64,000 nt of DNA from Pontibacter korlensis (GCF_000973725.1 NZ_CP009621.1:2268501-2332500), one strand, 5' to 3'; shown: positions 35,949 through 46,472, counted from the stretch's first letter. Notes: generated by a model not told the origin, from the sequence alone. Numbers and translations are program-made.

Positions 35949-38900
35949 ATGAGAAAATTGTTACTCATGAGTTTTGTTCTGACGCTAGCACTTCTACAGC
36001 AAGTGTATGCACAGAGTAAAACTGTGTCTGGTACAGTTACTGACCAGGCAACAAAGCAAGGGCTGCCCGGTGTGGCTGTTATTGTAAAAGGTACTGTCAT
36101 AGGTACCACCACTGGCCCGGATGGCTCTTATACCATAAGTGTGCCTGCTGGCTCAAATACACTTGTCTTTAAGTATATAGGTTACCTAGGTGCTGAAAGA
36201 GAGATTGGCAATGCATCCACTTTAAACGTGCTACTTACAACAGACGACAAAGTGCTGAATGAAGTAGTTGTAACAGGCTATGCTACGCAGAAGCGCGAGG
36301 AGTTTACAGGTGCTGCCTCAACTGTTACCGGAGAAGCCATCCAGGACCGGCCGGTGCAGAGTTTTGCTCAGGCTCTAACTGGTAAAGCAGCAGGTGTGAA
36401 TATTGTGCAGCCAAATGGCTTGATGAACAACCCACCTATTATACGTGTCCGAGGTGTTAATTCTATCTCACTAAGTTCTTTTCCGTTGATCGTGATAGAT
36501 GGTATACCTGTATCAACAAGCAATGTAGGGGACGGATATGCAGCTAACAATCCGCTCGCGGACATTAACCCAGCTGATATCGAGTCTATAGACATACTTA
36601 AAGATGCTGCATCAACCTCTATCTATGGTTCAAGAGCCGCAAATGGTGTTTTGATCATCACCACGAAGAAAGGAAAGCAGGGTAAAGCATCGGTATCTTA
36701 CAATGGCTGGTTTGGCGTGAACGAAGCTACAAGGCTGCCAGACATGTTGAATACTGAGCAGTACATGGAGATTAAAAATGAAGCGCGCCGCAACGCAGGC
36801 CAGGCAGAGGCCTTCTTTCCAAGCTATGACGCTAGCGGTAATCTTATAGATACCGATTGGCAGAAAGAGGTGTACCGTACAGCTCTTTCTCATAACCATG
36901 CGTTTTCTGTTTCAGGAGGTACAGATAAAACAACTTATTACTTCTCGATCGGAGCCTCAGAGCAGGAGGGCTTCTTAAAAACAAACGAGTTCGACAGAAA
37001 GTCAGCGCGCCTAAACCTAACCCATAAAGTAACTGACTGGTTTGCGATGAGAGGCAATGTTACCTACAGCAACTCTTTGAACTCAGGCATACAGAGTGGG
37101 TCTTTGCCAGGGTCAGGCTTTTCATCCTCTGGCTTGGGTCGACTAGCTGTGGTGCTCTACCCGAACGTTTCTCCACTTAACCCTGATGGAAGCTACAACA
37201 TAACTTCATCCAATACTATGGGTCCTGGTGCGAACCTGCTTACGCACAACTACATGAACCCTGTGCCTCTAATAGACCTAAACTCAAATACATCTGAGTC
37301 GAACAGAGTTATTGCAAACTTAGGTGCTGATTTCAATATCGTAAAGGGCCTGACTTTTAAAACAACCTACTCTTTAGACAGGAATAGAGTAGAGGATAAC
37401 ATCTTCTGGAATCCTCTACATGGCGATGGGTTCTATGCTAACGGCGAGGCCTGGAACTCCCACCAGAGAAGAAACAACTGGAACTGGATCAATACCCTGC
37501 AGTACCAGACAACTTTCGCAGATAAGCATAATCTTTCTGTGTTGGTCGGCTCAGATGCCCAAGAAACAACAAGAAACTACTGGTGGGCCGATCGTTGGGA
37601 TTTAGCTGACCCTGGCTTCAATCAGTTTCAGGCAGACTACCTCTCTAACGATGCTGGCGGAAGTATAGGTAAGAGAGTGTATGAGGCTTACCTAACGAGC
37701 CTGAGCTACAACTACGCGGGTAAATACTTTATTAGCGGTAACTTTAGAAGAGACGGTAACTCAGCTCTGTCGCCTACTATGCGTTGGGGTAACTTTGGTG
37801 GAGCATCGGTAGGATGGTTAGTTTCTGAGGAGGGCTTTTTCCAAAACTCGGTGGTTGCAGATGTTGTTTCCAACTTCCGTTTGAAAGCCAGTTGGGGCCG
37901 CGTAGGTAACGGTAACCTTTCCGACGACTATGGGTCTTATTCTTTGTACACAACAGGATTTTATGGCGAGGCTCCGAGTTTATACTTTAGCCAAGCTGGC
38001 AACACAGGCCTGGAGTGGGAAACAAGTAAGCAAACCAACATTGGTTTAGACTTAGGTTTTCTGAACAACAGAATAACTGTAGAGGCCAACTACTACAACA
38101 ACAACGTAGACGGCCTGATTCTCAACGCTCCTCAAGCTCCTTCTAAAGGTATACCGGGCAACTCCATTGCCATGAACATCGGCTCGATGTACAACAGAGG
38201 CTTTGAATTTGCTGCTTCTGCCACTCCAATAGACAGAGGCAAGTTTTCATGGACTACTAACTTCAACTTCACTACAAATAAAAATGAAGTAACCTCCCTT
38301 GTTGATGACGATACACCTATCATTGGCGTTACAAGTGGCTTAGAAACAACTAGTATAACTAGGGTAGGAGAGTCGGTAGGTAGCATCTATGTTGTTAAAA
38401 CAGGCGGTGTAAACCCAGAGACAGGCCAAAGAATCTTTATTAACTCAGCCGGTGAAAAAGTACAGTATTCTCACCCTTCTGTTTGGACCTACCTGGATGG
38501 TTCACCTGCTGCACCAGTTAATGGTTCGCATGCCTCGGCAGTTTACAATGCCTTGCCGACCTGGTATGGCGGTTTTACAAATAACTTCAAGTATGGCAAC
38601 TTTGACCTGAGCCTCTTATTCTCCTATTCAGGCGGTAACTATATCTATAACGGTACCAAAGCAGGCCTAAGGGACCAGCGTATCTGGAACAATCATACAG
38701 ACATGATGGATCGTTGGACTTCTGAAGGCCAGCAAACAGACATTCCGCGTGTAGTATACGGCGACAACATCTCTAATGGCTCTGCTTTTGCTATTGATGC
38801 CAACGTGGAGAAAGGAGATTTCCTGCGCTTGCAGAACACGGTGCTGGGCTATCGAATTCCGAAGCAGCTGTTTGGAAACTCTGGCATTAGCGGACTCAGA

Positions 38901-39059
38901 GTTTACGCACAGGTTGATAATGCCTTCCTCCTAACTAAGTATTCTGGTTCTGATCCTGAGATCTCTTCCAACGGACAATCTAATACAACTCCAGGTGTGG
39001 AGAGAAACTCCGTTCCGCAAGGAAGAATGTACACTTTTGGTTTAAACCTTAACTTCTAA
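35949..39059 (+). CDS. SusC/RagA family TonB-linked outer membrane protein (1)
   Basis: The protein is 1036 aa. It is an outer-membrane TonB-dependent channel that takes up oligosaccharides or peptides together with its SusD lipoprotein. Order: signal peptide (MRKLLLMSFVLTLALLQQVYA), carboxypeptidase-D-like domain (about 22-100, VSGTVTDQATKQGLPGVAVI), TonB box and plug (NEVVVTGYATQKR, then SIDILKDAASTSIYGSRAANG), and a beta-barrel ending in a terminal strand with aromatic C-terminus (YTFGLNLNF). The partner SusD follows after 17 nt. No nearby hydrolase gene indicates the substrate. Confidence 0.96.
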   Translation: MRKLLLMSFVLTLALLQQVYAQSKTVSGTVTDQATKQGLPGVAVIVKGTVIGTTTGPDGSYTISVPAGSNTLVFKYIGYLGAEREIGNASTLNVLLTTDDKVLNEVVVTGYATQKREEFTGAASTVTGEAIQDRPVQSFAQALTGKAAGVNIVQPNGLMNNPPIIRVRGVNSISLSSFPLIVIDGIPVSTSNVGDGYAANNPLADINPADIESIDILKDAASTSIYGSRAANGVLIITTKKGKQGKASVSYNGWFGVNEATRLPDMLNTEQYMEIKNEARRNAGQAEAFFPSYDASGNLIDTDWQKEVYRTALSHNHAFSVSGGTDKTTYYFSIGASEQEGFLKTNEFDRKSARLNLTHKVTDWFAMRGNVTYSNSLNSGIQSGSLPGSGFSSSGLGRLAVVLYPNVSPLNPDGSYNITSSNTMGPGANLLTHNYMNPVPLIDLNSNTSESNRVIANLGADFNIVKGLTFKTTYSLDRNRVEDNIFWNPLHGDGFYANGEAWNSHQRRNNWNWINTLQYQTTFADKHNLSVLVGSDAQETTRNYWWADRWDLADPGFNQFQADYLSNDAGGSIGKRVYEAYLTSLSYNYAGKYFISGNFRRDGNSALSPTMRWGNFGGASVGWLVSEEGFFQNSVVADVVSNFRLKASWGRVGNGNLSDDYGSYSLYTTGFYGEAPSLYFSQAGNTGLEWETSKQTNIGLDLGFLNNRITVEANYYNNNVDGLILNAPQAPSKGIPGNSIAMNIGSMYNRGFEFAASATPIDRGKFSWTTNFNFTTNKNEVTSLVDDDTPIIGVTSGLETTSITRVGESVGSIYVVKTGGVNPETGQRIFINSAGEKVQYSHPSVWTYLDGSPAAPVNGSHASAVYNALPTWYGGFTNNFKYGNFDLSLLFSYSGGNYIYNGTKAGLRDQRIWNNHTDMMDRWTSEGQQTDIPRVVYGDNISNGSAFAIDANVEKGDFLRLQNTVLGYRIPKQLFGNSGISGLRVYAQVDNAFLLTKYSGSDPEISSNGQSNTTPGVERNSVPQGRMYTFGLNLNF

Positions 39060-39076
39060 TCAAAAATTTTCTACCG

Positions 39077-40522
39077 ATGAAACTGATTGCTATAAAGAAC
39101 AAGAGATATATCCTAAGGCTTGCTTTGATAGCTGTGCCTTTGCTGCCAGTACTATCATCCTGTGAAGATGACTTTTTAGAAGCGGTGCCTGAACTGGAGA
39201 TTTCCGACGTTAATGCCTTCGATACGCCTGAACGTGTGCTAGCCCAGGTAAACGGGCTCTACAGTGGCTTGAAACATGGCCGCTTTCTGGGCGGTCGCTA
39301 CCAAATCTACAACGACATCCGTGCCGAAGAATTTATCAACCGTACTGGCAATAACGTAACAGGAACCAGCGTCTGGAATGCGACGGCAGGAGCTGATGAA
39401 ACATACATCACAGATATCTGGTCCAGAGGATACCAAGCCATAAACCGGGTAAACGTTTTTCTGAAAGGCTTAGAGGATAATGCTGCCAAGGTTGGTGCTG
39501 AGGATGCGCAAAGCTATGGTGCTGAAGCGAAGTTTATCAGAGCCATGTCATATTTATCCTTAGTACAGGTTTTTGCAAAACCTTATACAAGCGACAATGG
39601 AGCTTCTCCGGGGCTTCCGCTTCGCTTGCAGGCAGAAACAACCGGTGCAAACAACTCTTTGGAAAGAAGCTCTGTGGCTGAAGTCTATGCACAGATACTT
39701 TCTGACCTGAATGAGGCTGAGGCAGGCTTGCCTGAAAGTTATGGAGATCCTGTGCTGAATACAACGCGTGCAACGAAGAGCGCTGCTATTGCTCTTAAAA
39801 CAAGAGTATACCTGATAATGGGAAGGTATCAGGATGTTGTCACAGAAGGAAACAAGCTTGTGCCAAATGCTGCTCCATTTGCTTCTGCTTTAGCTCTGCA
39901 GCATAAACTGGAGGAGGATGTAATAGCGGTGTTCTCTAACTACACAAATTCTGAGGCAATCTTCTCAGTGCCTTTCACGGCAACAGATGCTCCCGGTACT
40001 CAGAACCAGTTGGGTTATTACTTTAACAGCGGCAATACAGAGTACTACCTTAACCAGTCGGCGCCTGGGATTTTTGCTAACCCGCAGTTTGAGGCAGATG
40101 ATGCTCGTAGAACAGAGCTGACTGCTACAATAAATGGCCAGCAGTATGTGACCAAGTTTAGTGGTGTAAACCCATACATCGATTGGGTTCCATTAATCCG
40201 GTATGCCGAGGTTCTGTTGAACCTGGCAGAGGCTGAAGCAGAGGTAGGCAGCGAGGAACGTGCTGTTGCTCTGTTGGAGGCTGTGCACCAGCGCTCCGAT
40301 GCATCATGGCAGTATACAGGCACTGGCCAGGAAGATCTAGTTGCCGCTATTTTGACAGAAAGAAGAATAGAGCTCATTACGGAAGGCTTTAGAGCAAATG
40401 ACATTCTGCGCAGAAGCTTACCGCTCTACTCCGCAGGAGCAGGAGTCTCTATCGCGCCTTCAGATGAACGTTATGTCTTTTCTATTCCAACCTCGGAACT
40501 TAACACAAATAGTGGGCTTTAA
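39077..40522 (+). CDS. SusD/RagB family nutrient-binding outer membrane lipoprotein (1)
   Basis: The protein is 481 aa, the surface lipoprotein that caps SusC. A type II signal peptide with lipobox LSSC (about residue 29) follows a hydrophobic stretch. SusD features: an N-terminal DDFLEAVPE segment, TPR-like helices, and the C-terminal region with IRYAEVLLNLAEAEAEVG and ILTERRIELITEGFRANDILR. ATG at 39077. A 29-bp palindromic terminator follows. Confidence 0.94.
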   Translation: MKLIAIKNKRYILRLALIAVPLLPVLSSCEDDFLEAVPELEISDVNAFDTPERVLAQVNGLYSGLKHGRFLGGRYQIYNDIRAEEFINRTGNNVTGTSVWNATAGADETYITDIWSRGYQAINRVNVFLKGLEDNAAKVGAEDAQSYGAEAKFIRAMSYLSLVQVFAKPYTSDNGASPGLPLRLQAETTGANNSLERSSVAEVYAQILSDLNEAEAGLPESYGDPVLNTTRATKSAAIALKTRVYLIMGRYQDVVTEGNKLVPNAAPFASALALQHKLEEDVIAVFSNYTNSEAIFSVPFTATDAPGTQNQLGYYFNSGNTEYYLNQSAPGIFANPQFEADDARRTELTATINGQQYVTKFSGVNPYIDWVPLIRYAEVLLNLAEAEAEVGSEERAVALLEAVHQRSDASWQYTGTGQEDLVAAILTERRIELITEGFRANDILRRSLPLYSAGAGVSIAPSDERYVFSIPTSELNTNSGL

Positions 40523-40570
40523 TTCTTAAGTGACATACTCTGCTTTACCAGAGTGAGTATATACCATTCC

Positions 40571-40630
40571 TGAGCTTTATAAAAGGAACCGCCCAATGCA
40601 CGCATTGGGCGGTTCCTTTTATAAAGCTCA
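40571..40630 (+). terminator. 29-bp perfect palindrome after the first susD
   Basis: Arms 40571-40599 and 40602-40630 are perfectly complementary; the AC between them means the innermost pairs must open to form a loop. The stem contains GGAACCGCCCAATGC. T4 at 40617-40620 lies within the right arm, so this could act in either direction. Confidence 0.88.
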
Positions 40631-41055
40631 TTGTATTTGTGCAAACCTGAAATAGTAGGAGCGACTAGTATGCTAGCATTTCGCTGCTAAAAAAAGTATA
40701 AGCCGGAGGTACAAAAAAGGAATCAAAGTGTACCCTATTTAGGAACAATAATGTGATATATAAGAGTAGATATAGGTACCCTATTGAATAACCTTTTCTT
40801 GTTTCTAAAGCCCTTTTTCCTGATGGTGGAGGTAACTTCTAAAAGGTTGCAAGAATTTTAAAAAATAGTCGATAATATTTCTAAATTAATGTCTGAACAT
40901 TGTCCTGTTGAAAGAATCATAATGTTAGCCTGTTATTACTAAAAATGTGTGTTTAGAGCCTGTAAATGGGGTTTTATAGTTAGTTATGAGTTTAAAGAGC
41001 ATTGGTAATGTTCTTGTTTATAATGTTTTAACATTAAAGCAGATTATTTTTTAGG

Positions 41056-41088
41056 TATTGCTTTTCAAATTTTAACTCCATATTATTG
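41056..41088 (+). promoter_or_regulatory. Promoter-like element of the second susC operon
   Basis: TATTG (41056-41060), 20-nt spacer, TATTATTG (41081-41088), preceded by TAACTCCA. The third operon has TATTG, the same 20-nt spacer and the same TATTATTG octamer. The shared sequence and spacing support a promoter, although it departs from TAnnTTTG. Confidence 0.5.
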
Positions 41089-41287
41089 ACATCGAATAAG
41101 TGCCCTTCCGGACATGAAGCTGTACAGGCCAACAGCAGTGGAGAGGAGGCACTGTCGCTCTAGCGAAGAGAGGGTGTGACTGTTGTAGAGCACAACCTGC
41201 CAGCGAAATTCAATCCAATTTATCAGTGCATGTCTACGAAGTGGGGTAGCTAAAGCAAACCATGGATAGGTGCATAAAATTTAAAAA

Positions 41288-41342
41288 CACATGAGATATG
41301 TGCATGGCGGAGCTATGTCCAAATCTGAAGCAAAAATTCTAA
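41288..41342 (+). other. Leader hairpin plus short upstream reading frame (MAELCPNLKQKF) before susC2
   Basis: Hairpin CACAT-GAGAT-ATGTG (41288-41302), one base, then ATG at 41304 and 12 codons to TAA (41340-41342). The ATG lies 75 nt before the susC start. The first bases, ATGGCGGAGCT, are identical to the element before susC3. Confidence 0.45.
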
Positions 41343-41378
41343 TAACAAACCTTTCAATCACCTTAATTCAAACAACAA

Positions 41379-44300
41379 ATGAGAAAACATTTATTAATGA
41401 GTTTTGTGATGGTGCTAACACTGCTCCAGCAGGTGTATGCCCAAAGCAGAACCGTGACTGGATCGGTTACCGACCAAGGCACATCGCAAGGACTGCCGGG
41501 GGTGGCAGTAATTGTGAAAGGCACTACTGTTGGTACCACTACAGGTGCTGATGGTTCCTATTCCATAAATGTACCTGAGGGTGGAAACACTTTAGTGTTC
41601 CGATTCATCGGATATCAGACTCTTGAGAAGGCTATTGGCAACTCAAGCACCGTAAATGCCGCTATGGCCACTGACCAAAAGCTTTTGGACGAGGTAGTAG
41701 TAGTGGGTTATGGTACACAGCAGAAGAAAGACGTAACAAGCTCAATCGCTTCTGTGAAAGGTGAGACATTGGCAAACCTTGCCACTCCATCTTTTGATCA
41801 GCAGCTGGCTGGACGTGCTTCTGGTGTGCAGATTACACAGCCTTCTGGCATTTTGGGTGCTCCTCCTAAGATTAACATCCGTGGTGTTAACTCTATCTCT
41901 TCTAGCACTCAGCCACTTATCGTTATTGATGGTGTGCCTGCTGCTTCTTCTGGTAACGTTGGTGGTTTTACGCCTGCTAACGCACTTGCCGACATTAACC
42001 CGAACGACATCGAGTCTTTCGAGATCCTGAAGGATGGTGCTGCAACAGCGGTTTACGGTTCTCGTGCTGCTAATGGTGTAATCCTTATCACTACTAAGAA
42101 AGGTAAGTCTGGACAGGCTAAGTTCTCTTACGATGGATGGGCTGGTACTGCAAAGGCTATCGAGCTGCATGACCTGCTGAACGCTCAGCAGTTTGTTGAT
42201 ATCACAAACGAGAAGTATGAAAACATTGGCCAGACTTCTCCAGCTCAACTGGGCGAGTGGGACACTGACTGGAACGATGAGGTATTCCGTACTGCTTTCC
42301 AGCACAGCCACGCTTTCTCTGCTAGCGGTGGTACCGACAAAACTACCTACTACTTCTCTTTAGGCTACTCTAACCAAGAGGGTATTGGCCGTGCCAACAG
42401 CCTGGAGCGTTACTCTGTACGTACTAACCTGACTACTAAAGTTACTAAGTTCCTGGACTTCGGTTTACAGGCTGGTTTAACTAACCAGATCAACGAAGGT
42501 CCACTAACAGGCTCTAACAGCTTGTCAGGTAACATCTTCAGTGTTATCCGTATGCACCCTAACGTGCCTGTATTTGACCCAACTCATCCAACTGGCTATA
42601 ACATCGATGTAGTTAACCCTAGAGCGCTTGGCCGTGGTCCAAACACTGCTACTATTGCAAACGGTATTCCAAACATCCGTTTCGTACTGGACAACAACCT
42701 GCGTAAATCAACTTCATACCGTGGTCTTGGTAACGTGTACTTAGACTTCAAACTAGTTGACAACCTGCGTTTCAAGACATTGCTTGGTGCTGACTTAACC
42801 CTGGTAGAAGACTTCCTATACAACGACCCACGTCATGGTGACGGTCAGGGTTCTAATGGTGTAGTTTCTCAGGCTTACTCTCCAATCAAAGCTTGGAACT
42901 GGCAAAACATCCTGAGCTATAACAAGTCATTTAACGATGTGCATAACGTAGATGCGACTTTAGTGCAGGAATATAACAAATACAGAAGCAGCTTCTTCCA
43001 GGCTCAGGGTACTGGCTTGTCAGATCGTTTCTTCAACGAGAACCTTGTAAGCGGTGCATTTGCTAACCAGTTTGCTTTTGGTGGTATAGGTGAAAATGGC
43101 CTTTCTTCTTACTTGGGTCGTTTAAACTACAACTACGCCAGCAAGTACTACTTCGGTGTTTCGATGCGTGCTGACGGTCTTTCTAAACTTTCTCCAGATA
43201 ACAAGTGGGGTTATTTCCCAGGTGTGTCTGCTGCATGGAGAATTTCTGAAGAAGAATTCTTCAAGAACTCTGCTGCTCTTAGCTTCATCTCTGACCTGAG
43301 ATTGCGTGGTAGCTATGCTGAGGTGGGTAACATCAACATCCCAGGTGGTAACTATCCATACCTTGGTTCATTCAGCGCTGCACAGTACGGTTCTATGAAC
43401 GGTATCTCATTCAGCAACACTGGTAACCCAGACCTGAAGTGGGAAGCACAGAAAATTACTGACGTTGGTTTGGACTTAGGTTTATTTGATGGCCGTCTGA
43501 ATCTGGAGCTTGCTTACTGGACTAAGGACAACTCGGATATCGTTCTTGCTGCTCCAACTCCTCCATCACTGGGTGTGCCAGGTAACTCTATCATCAGAAA
43601 CATTGGCCGTGTAGTTAACGACGGTATTGAAGTCTCTGTTTCTGGTAACATTATTGATAAGTCTAACTTTACCTGGAGCTCTAACTTCAACTTCTCTACA
43701 CAGCGTAACGAAGTGAAGGAGCTTGTTGATGGTAATGATATTGTATACGACTACACAATCCACCGCGAAGGTGAGTCTATTAACTCTATCTACGGCTATC
43801 AGTACGAAGGTGTAAACCAGACTAATGGTAACCCAATCTATCGTAAGGCTGATGGTTCTCTGGTACAGGGCAACATTGGTCTGGCTGGTGGTTCAGCTGG
43901 TGTATACTACGGTTACGATCCTGCTAATCCTTCTGTTCTGGGTGCTCGCTCTTCACTTTCTGCTGCTGACAAAGTTATACTTGGTACTACACTACCTAAG
44001 TGGTTTGGTGGTTTCGACAACAACTTTAAGTATGGCAACTTTGACGCGAACATCTTCGTGCGCTTCTCTGGTGGTAACAAGATCATGAACCGAACTCGCC
44101 AAGACCTTTTGACAATGGCATTTGAGAACAACGGTACTGAGATCCTGAACAGATGGCAGAGCGCTGAAAACCCAGGTGATGGTCAGACTCCTGCTCTTGC
44201 TGCAGGTGCAGGTTACAGCAACTTCATCAACACAAACGGCGAAGCCTCTTCTCGTTTCGTTGAGAGCGGCGACTTCCTGAAGGTGAGCAACCTGGCTATC

Positions 44301-44510
44301 GGTTATACAATTCCTAAATCTATTACAGAGCGTGCCAGCATCGATCGTCTGAGAGTTTATGCTCAGCTGCAGAATGCATTCGTGTTCACGAAGTATACTG
44401 GCCTTGACCCTGAGACTTATACTAACCTGAACAACAACAACCTGGGTGTTGACTGGAATGGCCAGCCACAGCAGCGTGTGTTCACTGTTGGTTTAAACCT
44501 TGGTTTCTAA
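41379..44510 (+). CDS. SusC/RagA family TonB-linked outer membrane protein (2)
   Basis: The protein is 1043 aa, with the same domain order as the first copy: signal peptide (MRKHLLMSFVMVLTLLQQVYA), carboxypeptidase-D-like domain (VTDQGTSQGLPGVAVIVKG), plug (DEVVVVGYGTQQKKDV, then SFEILKDGAATAVYGSRAANG) and barrel ending FTVGLNLGF. Codons are strongly biased to GGT, GCT, AAC, CTG and CGT, more so than in the first copy, which suggests very high expression. The partner SusD is 18 nt downstream. Confidence 0.96.
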   Translation: MRKHLLMSFVMVLTLLQQVYAQSRTVTGSVTDQGTSQGLPGVAVIVKGTTVGTTTGADGSYSINVPEGGNTLVFRFIGYQTLEKAIGNSSTVNAAMATDQKLLDEVVVVGYGTQQKKDVTSSIASVKGETLANLATPSFDQQLAGRASGVQITQPSGILGAPPKINIRGVNSISSSTQPLIVIDGVPAASSGNVGGFTPANALADINPNDIESFEILKDGAATAVYGSRAANGVILITTKKGKSGQAKFSYDGWAGTAKAIELHDLLNAQQFVDITNEKYENIGQTSPAQLGEWDTDWNDEVFRTAFQHSHAFSASGGTDKTTYYFSLGYSNQEGIGRANSLERYSVRTNLTTKVTKFLDFGLQAGLTNQINEGPLTGSNSLSGNIFSVIRMHPNVPVFDPTHPTGYNIDVVNPRALGRGPNTATIANGIPNIRFVLDNNLRKSTSYRGLGNVYLDFKLVDNLRFKTLLGADLTLVEDFLYNDPRHGDGQGSNGVVSQAYSPIKAWNWQNILSYNKSFNDVHNVDATLVQEYNKYRSSFFQAQGTGLSDRFFNENLVSGAFANQFAFGGIGENGLSSYLGRLNYNYASKYYFGVSMRADGLSKLSPDNKWGYFPGVSAAWRISEEEFFKNSAALSFISDLRLRGSYAEVGNINIPGGNYPYLGSFSAAQYGSMNGISFSNTGNPDLKWEAQKITDVGLDLGLFDGRLNLELAYWTKDNSDIVLAAPTPPSLGVPGNSIIRNIGRVVNDGIEVSVSGNIIDKSNFTWSSNFNFSTQRNEVKELVDGNDIVYDYTIHREGESINSIYGYQYEGVNQTNGNPIYRKADGSLVQGNIGLAGGSAGVYYGYDPANPSVLGARSSLSAADKVILGTTLPKWFGGFDNNFKYGNFDANIFVRFSGGNKIMNRTRQDLLTMAFENNGTEILNRWQSAENPGDGQTPALAAGAGYSNFINTNGEASSRFVESGDFLKVSNLAIGYTIPKSITERASIDRLRVYAQLQNAFVFTKYTGLDPETYTNLNNNNLGVDWNGQPQQRVFTVGLNLGF

Positions 44511-44528
44511 TTACTTAATTTTCCGACA

Positions 44529-46121
44529 ATGAAAAATAGATCATTCATAAAGAATAGATTGAAGTTAGCCTTACTTGCCCCAGCGGTTTGCTTTTCGCTG
44601 ATGCTGACTTCTTGCGACAAAGAGGTGATGGAGCTTGAGCCTTATGATCGCCTAACAGAAGAAAGTGCCTTTACTACGCCTGAGCGAATAGAGCTTACTG
44701 TAGCAGGTGTTTATGATGCTGCTCAGAGTGGTTTCTATGCCGGTGGTGCAGTACGTGGCTATCCGTTTGGTGCGGCACACATAGAGCAGGGCGATAACCG
44801 CGGCGAGGATATGCTGAACCTGGAGGCGTTCTACGCCATCACGTATGAGGCTACTTACAATGCTGCTTCTGCCAACAACGTTTACCACTTCGAAACACTT
44901 TATGCTGTTGTAAACAAGGCAAATATAGTGATTGAAGGTGTAGAGAAAGCTGTTGCTGATGGGTTGATCACTGCTGAGGTAGGTAATGCTTACATTGCAG
45001 AGGCCCGATTCCTGCGTGCCCTTTCTCACCACGAACTGCTGGTACACTTTGCACGACCTTATAACCATACTGCGGATGCTTCGCACCTAGGTGTGCCTTA
45101 TAGAACCTTGCCGGTTAACACTCCTGCTCGGGTAGAGGAAGCTCGTCAGCAAGGCAGAGACACTGTAAAGGAAGGCTATGCTAAAGTACTGGAGGATCTA
45201 AACTATGCAGAGCAGAATCTGCCTGAAACACGTGCCAAGCAAATCTCTAGAGCTACCAAAGGTGCTGCTATTGCCCTTAAGACTAGAGTTAAGTTACACA
45301 TGCGCGATTGGGCTGGTGTGATTGAAGAAGGCAATAAGCTTATTTCTGGAACAGAGGAGTTTACAAGCCCTATTGGTGGCTATGAGCTAACTGCTTCGCC
45401 AGAGGAGCCATTTGCTAACAACGGAGCCAACTCAGAGTCTATCTTCTCATTCGAGAACTCTGCGAATGACAACGCTAGTGTAAACGGGTCTCTTGGTCAA
45501 ATGTATAATGCTAACACCGGTGGCCGTGCGCTAGTAGCTATTAGCCCAATCATCTGGAACGCTGCCTTCTGGCCAGAAGAAGATGAGCGTCGTGATATAA
45601 CTGTAAGCACTGCCAGAGCCATCTATACTAACAAGTACAGAGATGCTGCAACGCAGTCTGACTGGTCTCCGATTGTTCGTTATGCTGAAGTACTGCTGAA
45701 CGTGGCAGAAGCTGAGGCTAGGCTGAACCCGCTGAGTGTTAGAGCCCTTGCGCTTCTTAACGCTGTACGTGGTAGATCAACAGATCAGCTTTACTCTCTG
45801 ACTACTTTGCTAAGCCAGGACGACCTGATTCAAGCGATTATCAACGAGCGCAGAATTGAGTTCTTGGCAGAAGGCTTGCGTTGGAAAGATATCCACCGTC
45901 TAGCTAAGGAAGGTGAGTTCGGTCCAGCTGGTATACCTGCAAAAGTTGCCTCTGCTAACCTGAAGCGTGATGACTACCAGGCTGCAAGTGGAACAGTTAG
46001 AGCTGATGCGATCAAAGTTCCGGCGATTCCTTATGAAGATTTCCGCTTCATCTGGCCTATCCCAATTTCTGAAATCAATGCTAACCCAGTGTTAGCCGCT
46101 CAGCAAAACCCTGGTTACTAA
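44529..46121 (+). CDS. SusD/RagB family nutrient-binding outer membrane lipoprotein (2)
   Basis: The protein is 530 aa. The lipobox LTSC follows a hydrophobic stretch (LALLAPAVCFSLML); then DKEVMELEPYDRLTEESAF, TPR-like helices, and the C-terminal SPIVRYAEVLLNVAEAEARL, INERRIEFLAEGLRWKDIHRL and FIWPIPISEINAN, all typical of SusD. It is paired with SusC (2). Confidence 0.95.
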   Translation: MKNRSFIKNRLKLALLAPAVCFSLMLTSCDKEVMELEPYDRLTEESAFTTPERIELTVAGVYDAAQSGFYAGGAVRGYPFGAAHIEQGDNRGEDMLNLEAFYAITYEATYNAASANNVYHFETLYAVVNKANIVIEGVEKAVADGLITAEVGNAYIAEARFLRALSHHELLVHFARPYNHTADASHLGVPYRTLPVNTPARVEEARQQGRDTVKEGYAKVLEDLNYAEQNLPETRAKQISRATKGAAIALKTRVKLHMRDWAGVIEEGNKLISGTEEFTSPIGGYELTASPEEPFANNGANSESIFSFENSANDNASVNGSLGQMYNANTGGRALVAISPIIWNAAFWPEEDERRDITVSTARAIYTNKYRDAATQSDWSPIVRYAEVLLNVAEAEARLNPLSVRALALLNAVRGRSTDQLYSLTTLLSQDDLIQAIINERRIEFLAEGLRWKDIHRLAKEGEFGPAGIPAKVASANLKRDDYQAASGTVRADAIKVPAIPYEDFRFIWPIPISEINANPVLAAQQNPGY

Positions 46122-46147
46122 TTCGGTTAAGTAGTGTATTAATTGCT

Positions 46148-46185
46148 AATCCCCGTCAATCGTCCAGATTGGCGGGGATTTTTTT
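46148..46185 (+). terminator. Terminator after the second susD
   Basis: A 14-bp stem with one G-U pair (AATCCCCGTCAATC with GATTGGCGGGGATT), loop GTCCA, then T5. Confidence 0.88.
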
Positions 46186-46439
46186 GTGCCATTTTTTCAG
46201 TAGTCTCTCAAGAAGTGTTATGGTTTTGTAAATTTTTTTTTTCTCTTATGTTAAAAAAAAGTCTGTTTGAATAAAAACATGTCACACTACGTGTCCTTTT
46301 CAAAGTAATAACATCGAACATGCTATATATCAATTATTAACATTTATGTAGATGTGACTGAGAATAGAAGTTTTCGTTTATAAGGTGTTAAAAAAGGTCC
46401 TGGTTGTTGTTGCAACATAGAGTGTTAAGGCTTTTACCC

Positions 46440-46472
46440 TATTGTATTTAATGTTGTAACCTCCTATTATTG
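46440..46472 (+). promoter_or_regulatory. Promoter-like element of the third susC operon
   Basis: TATTG (46440-46444), 20-nt spacer, TATTATTG (46465-46472), preceded by TAACCTCC. It matches the element before susC2 in sequence and spacing. Confidence 0.5.

Larger units (their letters stand above)
40523..41378. other. AT-rich intergenic and leader region before the second susC
   Basis: After the 29-bp hairpin (40571-40630) there are several hundred AT-rich bases without a gene, then a promoter-like element (41056-41088) and a leader of about 290 nt. The leader contains small hairpins (for example CAGTG/CACTG near 41136-41154 and GTTGT/ACAAC near 41192-41206) and the conserved hairpin plus short frame. 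Confidence 0.55.

Noticed and set aside
41100-41220. Possible cobalamin riboswitch before susC2 (ACCTGCC, GGCACTG words)
   Set aside because: The words are not in the order or spacing of a B12 box and the rest of the core is missing; the leader is better described by its shared features with susC3.
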